Shown here: positions 25,036-33,494 of the stretch, piece by piece | How the letters are laid out: every line of letters begins with the position of its first letter | Position numbering within the stretch: position 1 is the first letter of the stretch | NCBI GenBank assembly: GCA_009783555.1 | Contig: WRDH01000015.1 | Span: 1-59,044, forward strand | Direction of reading: 5' to 3' | Source of the DNA: Oscillospiraceae bacterium | Lineage (GTDB): Bacteria; Bacillota; Clostridia; Oscillospirales; Oscillospiraceae | DNA length: 59,044 bases | Translations under genes and position numbers: made by a program | The notes under the pieces: model-generated | Database searches by the model: none | Seen by the model: the letters and a program-made list of their open reading frames with translations, nothing else | What the model was told of the DNA's origin: nothing

Positions 25036-27543
25036 ATGCCTACACTCGACCATAAACAAATAACAGACAAGCTCAATGCAGAGTTTGCCGGCGAAATGCG
25101 AAAAATCATTTTCTGGTATGACGATGATAAAGAGTTTGCTGACGTTGTTGACGATATGGGTATCGTTGGAGCTACGATACATAAACTTACATCAGATAAT
25201 CAATTCTATACGAAGCACCTTCTTGAACGAGAGGATACTGAGTCTAACTTCCTTGTTTATGCTCCGTTTTCGAAGCCCGATGTACGAGATAATGTGTTAG
25301 AAGATACATTACTATACTCACGGCGGTTTCATGCTGACCGTGCTTCTCTATTGGTCGTAGATTTACAGGTGGACGAAAAGTTAAAACCTGTGTTTCAGAT
25401 ATATTCAAAGTTCTTTAGGGATATGAAAAGGACGCAGCGGTTTTATGACTTTGAGACGGAGCTTACATCAAAGGAAACTATTGAAGTCACGATAATGAGT
25501 GCCTTATGTAAAACTCGCACAGCATCTTTTGAAGAAGCGTTGCGTGTGGTACTCACTTCCGGTGATTTTGAAGATAATCAATTACTTAATGAATTCGAAA
25601 AGTATAACTTACTCCCTGCATTTTGGAAGATGTGCGAGGAATCTGTAGGGTACTCCGATCCCGCACCGTGTCTTTTACGACTGTCGACAACAATGTTTGC
25701 AACGTATGCCGCGAAACAACTACGGGGTGAAGTTCCAAAAGCATGGAAGGGTTTTGTATCTCTCAAGTCCGGGAGTATAATAGCGTTTCTTGACAGTTTA
25801 ATGAATAGTGTTATATACAGGTCGCATTATGATGAGTTAGCAGTTTACATATCATCAATCCTCAAGGTAAAGGAGAATCTTAGTGCTTTTGATATTGAAC
25901 TAATCTTAGATTGTGATGCATTTTCAGAGGTAGACGAGTATATTATTATATGGATTACTGAGAGATTAATGGACGAAGACACCGGAGCAACCTGTGGCGG
26001 TAAGAACATTCTTGATATATGTGACATACGCATTAAGAAGCATTATGGCGAGGTTTTCTCAAACCGGTATGGCTTACTTTCTTCAGCATACAAAATCATC
26101 AGTAATGCTCGTTATTCATGCACCGGGCAGTATGAGAATATTGTTAAGCAATATATAGATAAAGATTATCAAATTGACAGGCAGTATCGGCAATTCCATG
26201 TTGCATTTGACGCAGTATCAGAAAACGAAGCTTTTGAAGAACTGCGAAAACGTATTGAGAATATTTATACCAACAAATATCTTAGTGTGCTACTGCCTGT
26301 TTATAATACCGAGCTTAATGTAAAGGATGTTATGCGAGTTGACAATTCACAGTTACGGTTCTTTGATCGAAACATTAAAAATGCAAAAGATAAAACAGCG
26401 ATTATTATCTCAGATGCGCTGCGGTATGAAGTAGGGCAAGAATTGTTTGAAAAACTAAATAGTGACCCGAACTGCAGTGCTGAGATAAAATACTTAACAG
26501 GTGTCCTTCCTGCATATACTGCGCTTGGCATGGCAGCATTATTGCCACATAAGGATATACAACTATCAGCAGATGGAAAAGTTACTATAGATGGAAAGCA
26601 AAGCGATTCAACAGAGAAACGTGAAGCTATATTGCAATCGGCTTTATCAAACTCTCGTTGTGTCCGGTTTGACGATATACCGATAAAGCGTGATGAAATA
26701 CGCGAGATTTTTACAGGAAAGGATGCCGTATATATTTATCACGACCAAATTGATAAGCGAGGTTCATCCGCAGAAAACGAGGTGTTTTCTGCGTGTACTG
26801 AGGCGATTAACGAGATATTTACACTAATCAAACGTTTATCGGTGAATAATGTATATCGCTTCATTATTACCGCAGATCATGGATTCTTATATAAGCGTGA
26901 TAAGTTTAATGAGAGTGAAAAAATTGATTTATCCGGGCAAAAGGGTGCATTTACCAACCGTAGATTCATTATCGGCGATAATCCTTTAGTTGCAGACGGG
27001 GTGGTATCAGTACTTTTATCAGATATTACCGGGGGTAATTGTAAAAAATACGTATCATGGCCTATCGGGGCTAATGTGTTCAAAACATCAGGCGGACTTA
27101 ATTATGTACATGGAGGCGCATCTCCGCAGGAAATGATATTGCCGCTGATAACTGTCAAAACGAAAAAAGGTCATGTCGACACTGGAAAAGCAGAAATCGC
27201 ATTAGTAAGCATGATACGTAAGATAACAAATCTTATTACACCGCTTGATTTTATACAAAAAGAACCTGTATGCGATGTTGTGACACCGGCAGATTACAGA
27301 TTGTGCTTTGTATCAGATAATAATGAAAAGATTTCTAATGAGCAGATATATCAAGCAGATAGAAAAGATGCAGACCCAAGCAAGAGAATGTTCCGACTCA
27401 AGTTTAATTTTAAGAATAAGAAATACAGTAATACAGAGCAATACTGGCTTGTGGCTGTGGAGGAAAAGAGCAATATTGAATTGTTTCGGCATCAAGTTGT
27501 TATGGATATTGCATTTGCCGATGGCATCGGATTTGGATTTTAG
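25036..27543 (+). CDS. pglZ: BREX phosphatase-like protein PglZ (type A)
   Basis: 835 residues. The N-terminal half (FWYDDDKEFADVVDD, about 27-40) and the central LPAFWKMCEESVGY match PglZ type A of type 1 BREX. The alkaline-phosphatase-superfamily core begins IIISDALRYEVG with D460 and R463, then TGVLPAYTALGMAALLPH, and the metal-binding ITADHGF further on (about 617). PglZ is essential for BREX methylation and restriction. It is directly followed by brxL, as at the end of type 1 operons, but no brxA, brxB, brxC or pglX is present. Confidence 0.93.
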   Translation: MPTLDHKQITDKLNAEFAGEMRKIIFWYDDDKEFADVVDDMGIVGATIHKLTSDNQFYTKHLLEREDTESNFLVYAPFSKPDVRDNVLEDTLLYSRRFHADRASLLVVDLQVDEKLKPVFQIYSKFFRDMKRTQRFYDFETELTSKETIEVTIMSALCKTRTASFEEALRVVLTSGDFEDNQLLNEFEKYNLLPAFWKMCEESVGYSDPAPCLLRLSTTMFATYAAKQLRGEVPKAWKGFVSLKSGSIIAFLDSLMNSVIYRSHYDELAVYISSILKVKENLSAFDIELILDCDAFSEVDEYIIIWITERLMDEDTGATCGGKNILDICDIRIKKHYGEVFSNRYGLLSSAYKIISNARYSCTGQYENIVKQYIDKDYQIDRQYRQFHVAFDAVSENEAFEELRKRIENIYTNKYLSVLLPVYNTELNVKDVMRVDNSQLRFFDRNIKNAKDKTAIIISDALRYEVGQELFEKLNSDPNCSAEIKYLTGVLPAYTALGMAALLPHKDIQLSADGKVTIDGKQSDSTEKREAILQSALSNSRCVRFDDIPIKRDEIREIFTGKDAVYIYHDQIDKRGSSAENEVFSACTEAINEIFTLIKRLSVNNVYRFIITADHGFLYKRDKFNESEKIDLSGQKGAFTNRRFIIGDNPLVADGVVSVLLSDITGGNCKKYVSWPIGANVFKTSGGLNYVHGGASPQEMILPLITVKTKKGHVDTGKAEIALVSMIRKITNLITPLDFIQKEPVCDVVTPADYRLCFVSDNNEKISNEQIYQADRKDADPSKRMFRLKFNFKNKKYSNTEQYWLVAVEEKSNIELFRHQVVMDIAFADGIGFGF

Positions 27544-27555
27544 GGGGGAGTCGTT

Positions 27556-29700
27556 ATGCATGACGAAATGAAAACCATTGATGAATCAAACGAAACCGAT
27601 GACATGGATGGTTCGGAGTTTGAAGCTGCTGCTTATGCCGCCGATGTTTTATTGACAAAACCAAGTAACTCAGAGCTTAATAAGAAGCTACGCGAGTTTT
27701 TTGATGGAAAAATCGTCAGGAAAGACTTGACAAAGAAAATACGACAGGGCGCAAATGTTCCTGTTTATGTTCTTGAATACCTTTTAGGTCAATATTGCGG
27801 TTCTGAGGACGAAGAAATCGTTATAGAAGGTATGGTAAATGTGAAGCGCATACTTGCTGACAATTTTGTACGTCCGGATGAAGCACAGAAAATTATTTCA
27901 ATATTGCGAGAGCGTGGGAGTTACTCCGTTATCGATAAACTGACTGTCAAGCTTAATATAAAGGAAGATGTATATGAAGCAGAGTTTTCTAATCTTGGGT
28001 TGAAAGGCATTCCCATTGCTCCTGATTATGTATCAAAATATGACCGCCTGCTCTGTGGTGGCATTTGGTGTATAGTCCAATTAGACTATGAATTTATTGA
28101 GGAAGATAGAAAACGCAACCCAATACGTGTTGTTAAGCTGACTCCGATTCAGATGCCCCATGTAGACATGGATGATATTAAGAACGCACGAAAAGCTTTC
28201 ACAAAAGACGAGTGGATTACAATTTTGCTTCGCTCTACTGGCATGGAGCCGGACAAGTTCTCTATGCGCGAAAAATGGCTGTTACTGGCGCGAATGATTC
28301 CGTTAGTTGAAAATAATTACAATCTCTGTGAACTCGGTCCGCGCAGTACCGGCAAATCCCACATTTATGAGCAAATCTCGCCGAACAGTATACTCGTGTC
28401 CGGCGGTCAAACAACAGTCGCTAATCTGTTTTACAATATGTCGAATAAAACTATCGGTCTTGTCGGGTTATGGGATTGTGTCGCTTTTGATGAAGTTGCA
28501 GGTCTGGCAAACCTTAAAGACAAAGATGTTGTAGAGTTAATGAAGGGATATATGGCTTCCGGTACATTCTCCCGGGGAAAAGAGGAAAAGTCAGCAACAG
28601 CATCAATTGTATTTGTAGGAAATATAAATCAGAGCGTGGACGTTGTAATTAAAACATCCCACCTTTTTGACCCGTTCCCTGCAGAAATGGCAAATGATAC
28701 TGCTTTCCTTGACCGTATGCACTGTTATGTTCCCGGTTGGGAGATACCGAAATTCCGCCCCGATTCATTTACTGATGATTACGGATTTATAACTGATTTT
28801 TTGTCGGAGTTCTTCCGCGAAATGCGCAAAGAATCATTCGGAGACGCTTTCGATAGAAATTTCCAACTTGGTACAAACTTAAATCAACGCGACGTTATTG
28901 CAGTGCGTAAATCTGTTTCCGGCTTTGTAAAACTCCTATACCCGAATGGTGATTTTACTAAGGACGATATGATTGAAATACTTGAAATTGCATTAGAAAT
29001 GCGCCGCCGGGTAAAGGAACAGCAAAAGAAGATTGGCGGTATGGAATTTTATGATGTAAATTTCTCATACATTGACAGTGAATCATTCATTGAACACTAT
29101 GTTACCACGCCTGAGCAAGGCGGTGGCAAGCTGATTCCGGAAGGTCTTTGTAATCCCGGTCAGGTTTACACTATTTCACGAGCAAAAGGCGGCAAAGTCG
29201 GAGTTTTCAGATTGGAAACACAAATGCTCCCGGGAAACGTCAAGCTTGCCAGTACGGGAGTTGGTTCGGAACGCGAAGCAAAAGAAGCAATAAATACAGC
29301 GTATAGCTTCCTTAAAGCACAGGCTAAGACAATAAGCGGTGCTATCAGCACTACATCAAAGGACTATATAATTAACTATCAGGATATGCAGGGTATTGGA
29401 ATGACAAAAACTCTTGCACTTCCAACACTCATAGCAATCTGCTCTATTTCCCTGAACAAACCAACACTTTCAAGTTTGGCTGTGTTAGGTGAGTTCTCCA
29501 TTGGTGGCACAATACTAAAGGTTGATGAACTCGCCTACACACTTCAAGTTTGCCTTGACAGCGGGGCGAAGAAAGTGTTGTTGCCAATAACAGCAGCAGC
29601 GGAGTTGCAATCTGTTCCATGCGATTTAGTTGGTGCATTTAGTTTGATATTCTACTCAACAGTGCAAGAAGCAGTGTTTAAGGCACTGGGTGTGGATTAA
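27556..29700 (+). CDS. brxL: BREX AAA+ protein BrxL
   Basis: 714 residues. The Walker A GPRSTGKS lies at 261-268 and Walker B is VAFDEVAGL; the segment SGGQTTVANLFYNMS is characteristic of BrxL. The C-terminus resembles the Lon proteolytic fold (MTKTLALPTLIA, GEFSIGGTILKVDELAYTLQ, KKVLLP) but the usual Ser of GPSAG is not evident. BrxL is an oligomeric DNA-binding ring needed for phage restriction in several BREX systems. Start 12 bases after pglZ with a strong GGGGGGAG. The gene ends 85 bases from the right inverted repeat of the island. Confidence 0.93.
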   Translation: MHDEMKTIDESNETDDMDGSEFEAAAYAADVLLTKPSNSELNKKLREFFDGKIVRKDLTKKIRQGANVPVYVLEYLLGQYCGSEDEEIVIEGMVNVKRILADNFVRPDEAQKIISILRERGSYSVIDKLTVKLNIKEDVYEAEFSNLGLKGIPIAPDYVSKYDRLLCGGIWCIVQLDYEFIEEDRKRNPIRVVKLTPIQMPHVDMDDIKNARKAFTKDEWITILLRSTGMEPDKFSMREKWLLLARMIPLVENNYNLCELGPRSTGKSHIYEQISPNSILVSGGQTTVANLFYNMSNKTIGLVGLWDCVAFDEVAGLANLKDKDVVELMKGYMASGTFSRGKEEKSATASIVFVGNINQSVDVVIKTSHLFDPFPAEMANDTAFLDRMHCYVPGWEIPKFRPDSFTDDYGFITDFLSEFFREMRKESFGDAFDRNFQLGTNLNQRDVIAVRKSVSGFVKLLYPNGDFTKDDMIEILEIALEMRRRVKEQQKKIGGMEFYDVNFSYIDSESFIEHYVTTPEQGGGKLIPEGLCNPGQVYTISRAKGGKVGVFRLETQMLPGNVKLASTGVGSEREAKEAINTAYSFLKAQAKTISGAISTTSKDYIINYQDMQGIGMTKTLALPTLIAICSISLNKPTLSSLAVLGEFSIGGTILKVDELAYTLQVCLDSGAKKVLLPITAAAELQSVPCDLVGAFSLIFYSTVQEAVFKALGVD

Positions 29701-29785
29701 GCGGATAGTTTTTGTATAGAGGGTAAATGGAAATTAGTAATTTGTCAAAGTACCCTTGACAACACCGTCCATGGCTACGCTTGAC

Positions 29786-29816
29786 GAAACAAAATTTACA
29801 ATACCATTTGAACGCC
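29786..29816 (-). repeat. Island terminal inverted repeat, right copy (31 bp)
   Basis: Plus strand begins GAAACAAAATTTACAAT and ends TTTGAACGCC, the exact inverse of 16684-16714. It starts one base from the dxr stop codon. A small hairpin TTGTCAA/TTGACAA lies just inside it. Confidence 0.9.
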
Positions 29817-29817
29817 T

Positions 29818-30900
29818 CTAAGCTTGTGCAAGTTTGAGGGCTTTTTCTATAAATTCTGATATTCCGTTAAACGTTATTTTTCCATCTAAGAACAGTCCCA
29901 CGGCTTCTTCGTTTGCTCTGTTCAACACTGCGCAGGCTTTTTCGCTTGTTTTTGCAGCTTCGTATGCAAGGCGCAGGCAGGGGAATGTGTCCGTGTCGGG
30001 TTTTTCGAAGGTTAGTTTGCCTAGTTGTATCAAATCAAGCGGTTTAGTCAGTGACGGGAGGCGGTCGGGGTAGGTTAGTGCGTATTGGATTGGTTGGCGC
30101 ATGTCGGGGTTTGATAGCTGTGCTATTGTACTTCCGTCGTTGAACTCGACCATTGAGTGAATTATACTTTCGGGGTGTATCATGACGTCGATTTGGTCGG
30201 GGTTCATGCCGAACAGGTGCATTGCTTCTATCAGTTCAAGTCCTTTGTTCATAAGGGTTGCGGAATCAATCGTGATTTTTTTGCCCATGGTCCAGTTCGG
30301 GTGTGATAGGGCTTGCTCCGGTGTGATTTTTTCGAGTTCTTTGCGGGATTTTCCGCGGAACGGTCCTCCCGAAGCGGTGAGGATCAGCCTTCTTATGTTA
30401 GCATGATTGATGGGATGTGGCAAGCATTGGAAAATTGCCGAGTGCTCGGAATCAACAGGGATGATTTCAGCTCCGTGCTTTATTGCGGTTTGCATTACCA
30501 GCTCACCTGCACAGACCAAGGGCTCTTTATTGGCAAGTGCAATGCGTTTGCCGGTTTCAAGAGCTGCAAGGGTCGGCTTCAACCCTGCCTGCCCGGCGAT
30601 AGCAGTGACAATCACATCGGTACCGCTTATTTGCGCAACCTCAATCAGCCCTTCCATTCCTTGGACTATTCGTACGTTGATGTCTTTGACACGTTTAACA
30701 CGTGATTTTAGGTTATTGGCTGCTGTTTCATCGTAGACCGCAACAAGCTCGGGATCGAATTTGCGGATTTGCTTTTCGAGCAGGTCTATGTTTTTGTCCG
30801 CGCTTATGGCTTTGACTTTTATGTTAAGAAACTCAGCCACTTCAAGGGTTTGGCAACCAATAGAGCCGGTTGAGCCTAGAATTGCTATTGCTTTTGTCAT
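29818..30900 (-). CDS. dxr: 1-deoxy-D-xylulose-5-phosphate reductoisomerase
   Basis: Second enzyme of the MEP pathway, converting DXP to MEP with NADPH. 360 residues from the ATG at 30900, where the protein begins MTKAIAILGSTGSIG; an ORF extension upstream overlaps cdsA and has no family match. NADPH motif GSTGSIG at 9-15, then ANKEPLVCAG, DSEHSAIFQCL with metal ligands, SGGPFRG and HPNWTMGKKITIDSATLMNKG. Complete for its family. It ends directly at the island's right inverted repeat, where rseP would normally follow. Confidence 0.96.
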   Translation of the reverse strand: MTKAIAILGSTGSIGCQTLEVAEFLNIKVKAISADKNIDLLEKQIRKFDPELVAVYDETAANNLKSRVKRVKDINVRIVQGMEGLIEVAQISGTDVIVTAIAGQAGLKPTLAALETGKRIALANKEPLVCAGELVMQTAIKHGAEIIPVDSEHSAIFQCLPHPINHANIRRLILTASGGPFRGKSRKELEKITPEQALSHPNWTMGKKITIDSATLMNKGLELIEAMHLFGMNPDQIDVMIHPESIIHSMVEFNDGSTIAQLSNPDMRQPIQYALTYPDRLPSLTKPLDLIQLGKLTFEKPDTDTFPCLRLAYEAAKTSEKACAVLNRANEEAVGLFLDGKITFNGISEFIEKALKLAQA

Positions 30901-30914
30901 TTGATTTCTCCAAG

Positions 30915-31814
30915 TTACACAATAATCGCGGGGAGCAGCATTACCAGCAGGTACATTGTCGGAGCGGCGAAGGTCATGCTGTCGAAGCGGTCGAGTGCGC
31001 CGCCGTGACCGGGTATCAGGTTCCCGTAGTCCTTTATTCCGCATCTTCTTTTTATCAGCGAAAACGTCAAGTCGCCCAATTCGGTTACAAATGCGCCGAT
31101 AACTCCGTATAGTATTAGCGCAGGAAAAATTATTGTGAGCGAAGTCGTGTATGAAAGGATTATACCATAAATCAGCATACCGGCTATGCCGGCTATTGCA
31201 CCGCCGACATAACCCTCAACAGTTTTATTCGGGCTAATAGTCGGAAAGGCTTTCTTTTTACCAATTGTGACACCCGTAAAATACGCTCCGGAATCCGTTA
31301 CAATAGCTGCGACAATCGGCAAAAGCACGAGTAAATGCCCGTATTGCATGGTTTTAAGGCTAACCAGACATGAGAGCATGTATGGTATCAATATGCCTGC
31401 TGCCAACGCAGTCGGTATTTGGCGAAACTTAAGCTGGGTTCCAGTTTTGATTGCTTTTGCGTTCTTAAACGATAGAACTGCTTCGATTACCAGTAAGCTT
31501 AAAAAAATAAAGAGAAGAGAGAAGAGCAGTGTTATCAGCATGAGTGTTGTAAAGCTTGTCAGGGATATCCCCGCGGCGTTGACCGGTGCGGTTATTCGGC
31601 TGAGGTAGACCGCAAACGGTACAAGCACGGCGGAAATAACCGTATATACGATAACGCTTTTGTTTCTGCTGAGATTTGTCGCACGAAGAAGCTCATATGC
31701 CGCTATCGCGCATACAACGGATACAATGATGGTAAGAAAAATCGGCGGCAGCAGGAATAGAACACAAAAAAAGATAGGCAGAAGTACTGCTGAAACTATA
31801 ATTCTTGTTTTTAT
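30915..31814 (-). CDS. cdsA: Phosphatidate cytidylyltransferase (CDP-DAG synthase), apparent ATA start
   Basis: Makes CDP-diacylglycerol from phosphatidate and CTP; membrane protein with about eight segments. The signature LIKRRCGIKDYGNLIPGHGG followed by ALDRFDS is complete. The first in-frame ATG/GTG/TTG-type codon is a GTG at 31628, which would remove two membrane segments and has no ribosome binding site. The frame is open upstream and reads KTRIIVSAVLLPIFFCVLFL, a normal CdsA N-terminus. At the expected start the codon is ATA (31812-31814), seven bases after GGGAGG. I take ATA as start, giving 299 residues; a sequencing error at ATG is the alternative. Confidence 0.9.
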   Translation of the reverse strand: MKTRIIVSAVLLPIFFCVLFLLPPIFLTIIVSVVCAIAAYELLRATNLSRNKSVIVYTVISAVLVPFAVYLSRITAPVNAAGISLTSFTTLMLITLLFSLLFIFLSLLVIEAVLSFKNAKAIKTGTQLKFRQIPTALAAGILIPYMLSCLVSLKTMQYGHLLVLLPIVAAIVTDSGAYFTGVTIGKKKAFPTISPNKTVEGYVGGAIAGIAGMLIYGIILSYTTSLTIIFPALILYGVIGAFVTELGDLTFSLIKRRCGIKDYGNLIPGHGGALDRFDSMTFAAPTMYLLVMLLPAIIV

Positions 31815-31862
31815 GCTAACACCTCCCGTTTCCGTACTGTATACAATCCGTCTCTTTGTCAG

Positions 31863-31918
31863 GACAGATGAACCGTCCCCCTGTCTTGTTGTCAGGACAG
31901 ATGAACCGTCCCCCTGTC
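31863..31918 (+). repeat. Two tandem short repeats between cdsA and uppS
   Basis: Copies at 31863-31885 and 31896-31918 with core GATGAACCGTCCCCCTGTC, separated by TTGTTGTCAG. They fill the uppS-cdsA spacer and leave the cdsA frame open across it. Confidence 0.92.
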
Positions 31919-31922
31919 TTGT

Positions 31923-32696
31923 CTATGCTCCTCCATAGCGCCTGTCCCTGGATTGGTACACGGCGATGGCGCGGTCGAGTTCTTTTTCGTTGAAGTCGGG
32001 CCAGAGGGTTTCTGTGAAATAGAATTCGGAGTATGCCGATTGCCATAGCAGGAAGTTCGACAAGCGCATTTCTCCGCTTGGTCTTATAATGAGGTCGGGG
32101 TCGGGAATGTCGGCGGTGTACAGGTATTTTGAGAAGTTCTCTTCTTTAAGCGGGTAGGAATCAGCATCGGCACAGCGTAAGACCGAAACTCTCTCCTGTG
32201 CGTATTTTTCTGCAGCACGCAGAATTTCGTTTCTGCTGCCGTAGTTTAAGCAGATGTTCACCTGTACTCCGTCGAATTTTTTTGAGATTTCTTCGGTTTC
32301 GGCTATCAAGGCTTGCAGCTTGGGAGAGAGAACGGAGGTATCGCCGAGAAATTTCATTTTTACCCGGTCGCGTTCCATTTTTTCTATTGATTCATACAGA
32401 TACTTTTCCAAAAGTTCCATTATAGTGGAAATTTCGTCTGCGGAACGTTTCCAGTTTTCTGTAGAAAAGGCATAGACGGTGAGATATTGAATGCCGATGT
32501 CCTTGCAATACGTGGCAACCCGGCGAAATGTTTCAGCTCCCGCCGCGTGGCCGGCAGTGCGTGGTAGAGCGCGCCGCGCCGCCCATCTCCCGTTACCATC
32601 CATGATTATCGCTATATGAGCCGGCAGGTATTCAGGATTCAGGTTGAGATTACTTAGTTCTTTTTTGTGTTTTCGCTTTTTGAAAAGATTTAACAT
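31923..32696 (-). CDS. uppS: Isoprenyl transferase (undecaprenyl diphosphate synthase)
   Basis: Condenses isopentenyl diphosphate units into the C55 lipid carrier for wall polymers. 257 residues; the cis-prenyltransferase signature AIIMDGNGRWA holds the catalytic Asp, followed by RTAGHAAGAETFR, YAFSTENWKR and, near the end, DLIIRPSGEMRLSNFL and SEFYFTETLWPDF. A short basic N-terminal leader (about 25 residues) precedes the core. Thirteen bases downstream of frr. Complete. Confidence 0.95.
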   Translation of the reverse strand: MLNLFKKRKHKKELSNLNLNPEYLPAHIAIIMDGNGRWAARRALPRTAGHAAGAETFRRVATYCKDIGIQYLTVYAFSTENWKRSADEISTIMELLEKYLYESIEKMERDRVKMKFLGDTSVLSPKLQALIAETEEISKKFDGVQVNICLNYGSRNEILRAAEKYAQERVSVLRCADADSYPLKEENFSKYLYTADIPDPDLIIRPSGEMRLSNFLLWQSAYSEFYFTETLWPDFNEKELDRAIAVYQSRDRRYGGA

Positions 32697-32709
32697 TAAA
32701 GTCCTCTTA

Positions 32710-33255
32710 TTATATTTCTTTTATCTCGGACTCTTTTTTTGCTGCGACTTTTGCTATTTCTTCAATATATTTATCGGTCAGCTTTTGCAGGTCTTTTTCG
32801 GTGATTTTAAGGTCATCCTCGGTGATTTCGCTTGTTTTTTGTTGAGCTTTATAAAACTCGACTGCTTCACGCCTGATATTGCGGATTGCAACCTTTGAAT
32901 CTTCCGCTTGTTTATTGATTTGTTTTATAAGCTCTTTGCGGCGTTCTTCCGTTGGTTGCGGGAATTGCAGGCGGATTACGCGTCCGTCATTTGCGGGGTT
33001 GATGCCGAGATCAGATGACATTATTGCTTTCTCAATGAGTTTTAAGCTGTTTGCGTCCCAAGGGGAAATCATTAAAGTTCTCGGATCGGGGGTCGATATC
33101 CCTGCAATCTGGTTTATCGGCGTGGGGGTATCGTAATAGTCAACCTTGATCTGATCAAGTATCGATGCATTGGCGCGTCCGGCACGGACAGTGGTGTAAT
33201 GGCTTTGTAACACCTCGATAGTTTTTTTCATCTTGCTTTCATATTCATCGTACAT
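32710..33255 (-). CDS. frr: Ribosome recycling factor
   Basis: Dissociates post-termination ribosomes with EF-G. 181 residues from the ATG at 33255, which has GGAGGAA upstream; an ORF extension of 22 codons has no support. Core phrases YTTVRAGRANASILDQIKVDYY, PTPINQIAGIS, ISPWDANSLKLIEKAI, NDGRVIRLQFP and EERRKELIKQ are all typical. First gene of the frr-uppS-cdsA-dxr half-operon; pyrH, its usual upstream partner, is 9 kb away. Confidence 0.96.
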   Translation of the reverse strand: MYDEYESKMKKTIEVLQSHYTTVRAGRANASILDQIKVDYYDTPTPINQIAGISTPDPRTLMISPWDANSLKLIEKAIMSSDLGINPANDGRVIRLQFPQPTEERRKELIKQINKQAEDSKVAIRNIRREAVEFYKAQQKTSEITEDDLKITEKDLQKLTDKYIEEIAKVAAKKESEIKEI

Positions 33256-33314
33256 TGTGAAATTCCTCCAAAAAGCATAATTGTTTTTGTAGTTGGGATT
33301 CAAAGATAGTGTGC

Positions 33315-33349
33315 TTTTCATTTTACTACAGATTTATGATATTATCCAG
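33315..33349 (-). repeat. 35-bp direct repeat upstream of frr, copy 2
   Basis: Same orientation and one base different from 16914-16948. It lies 60 bases upstream of the frr start, in position to serve as promoter or leader element. Confidence 0.75.
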
Positions 33350-33439
33350 ATATTTTTCATCCCTTTAGGGTGAAAGGATGTTTTTATTTATGGCTCCGCA
33401 AAACCTGTGTTTCGCAAAAATTACCACTGAGTCTTTATA

Positions 33440-33475
33440 ATATCAGCTCCTGCCAAACGGCCGGAGCTGATATGT
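33440..33475. terminator. Hairpin after the large surface-protein gene
   Basis: ATATCAGCTCC pairs perfectly with GGAGCTGATAT across a 12-base loop about 20 bases past the surface-protein stop codon. A T-tract follows weakly on the plus side. It may be a bidirectional terminator shared with the frr region. Confidence 0.5.
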
Positions 33476-33494
33476 TATATAGAGTTTTATTTAA

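Larger units (their letters stand above)
16684..29816. mobile_element. 13.1 kb genomic island with BREX-like cassette and serine recombinase
   Basis: Bounded by perfect 31-bp inverted repeats and placed between rseP and dxr, genes normally adjacent. Minus-strand operon: XRE, serine recombinase, two recombinase-tail homologues, two ParB-like genes. Plus-strand cassette: GIY-YIG/DUF4357, DUF3644, PglZ, BrxL. No flanking target duplication was clear. Terminal inverted repeats are not usual for serine recombinases, so the boundary may come from repeat sequences rather than from the enzyme. Confidence 0.75.

Noticed and set aside
27556..29700. Annotation of BrxL simply as an ATP-dependent Lon protease
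   Set aside because: The AAA+ segment and overall order match BrxL, and the Lon GPSAG-type serine motif is not visible.
22937..29700. A complete type 1 BREX system
   Set aside because: Only PglZ and BrxL are present; BrxA, BrxB, BrxC and PglX are absent from the window.
30901..31044. 48-codon N-terminal extension of dxr
   Set aside because: It overlaps the conserved end of cdsA, lacks homology to Dxr, and the normal N-terminus starts at 30900.
31626..31628. GTG at 31628 as the start of cdsA
   Set aside because: No ribosome binding site, and it removes N-terminal membrane helices that are encoded in frame upstream behind a GGGAGG site.
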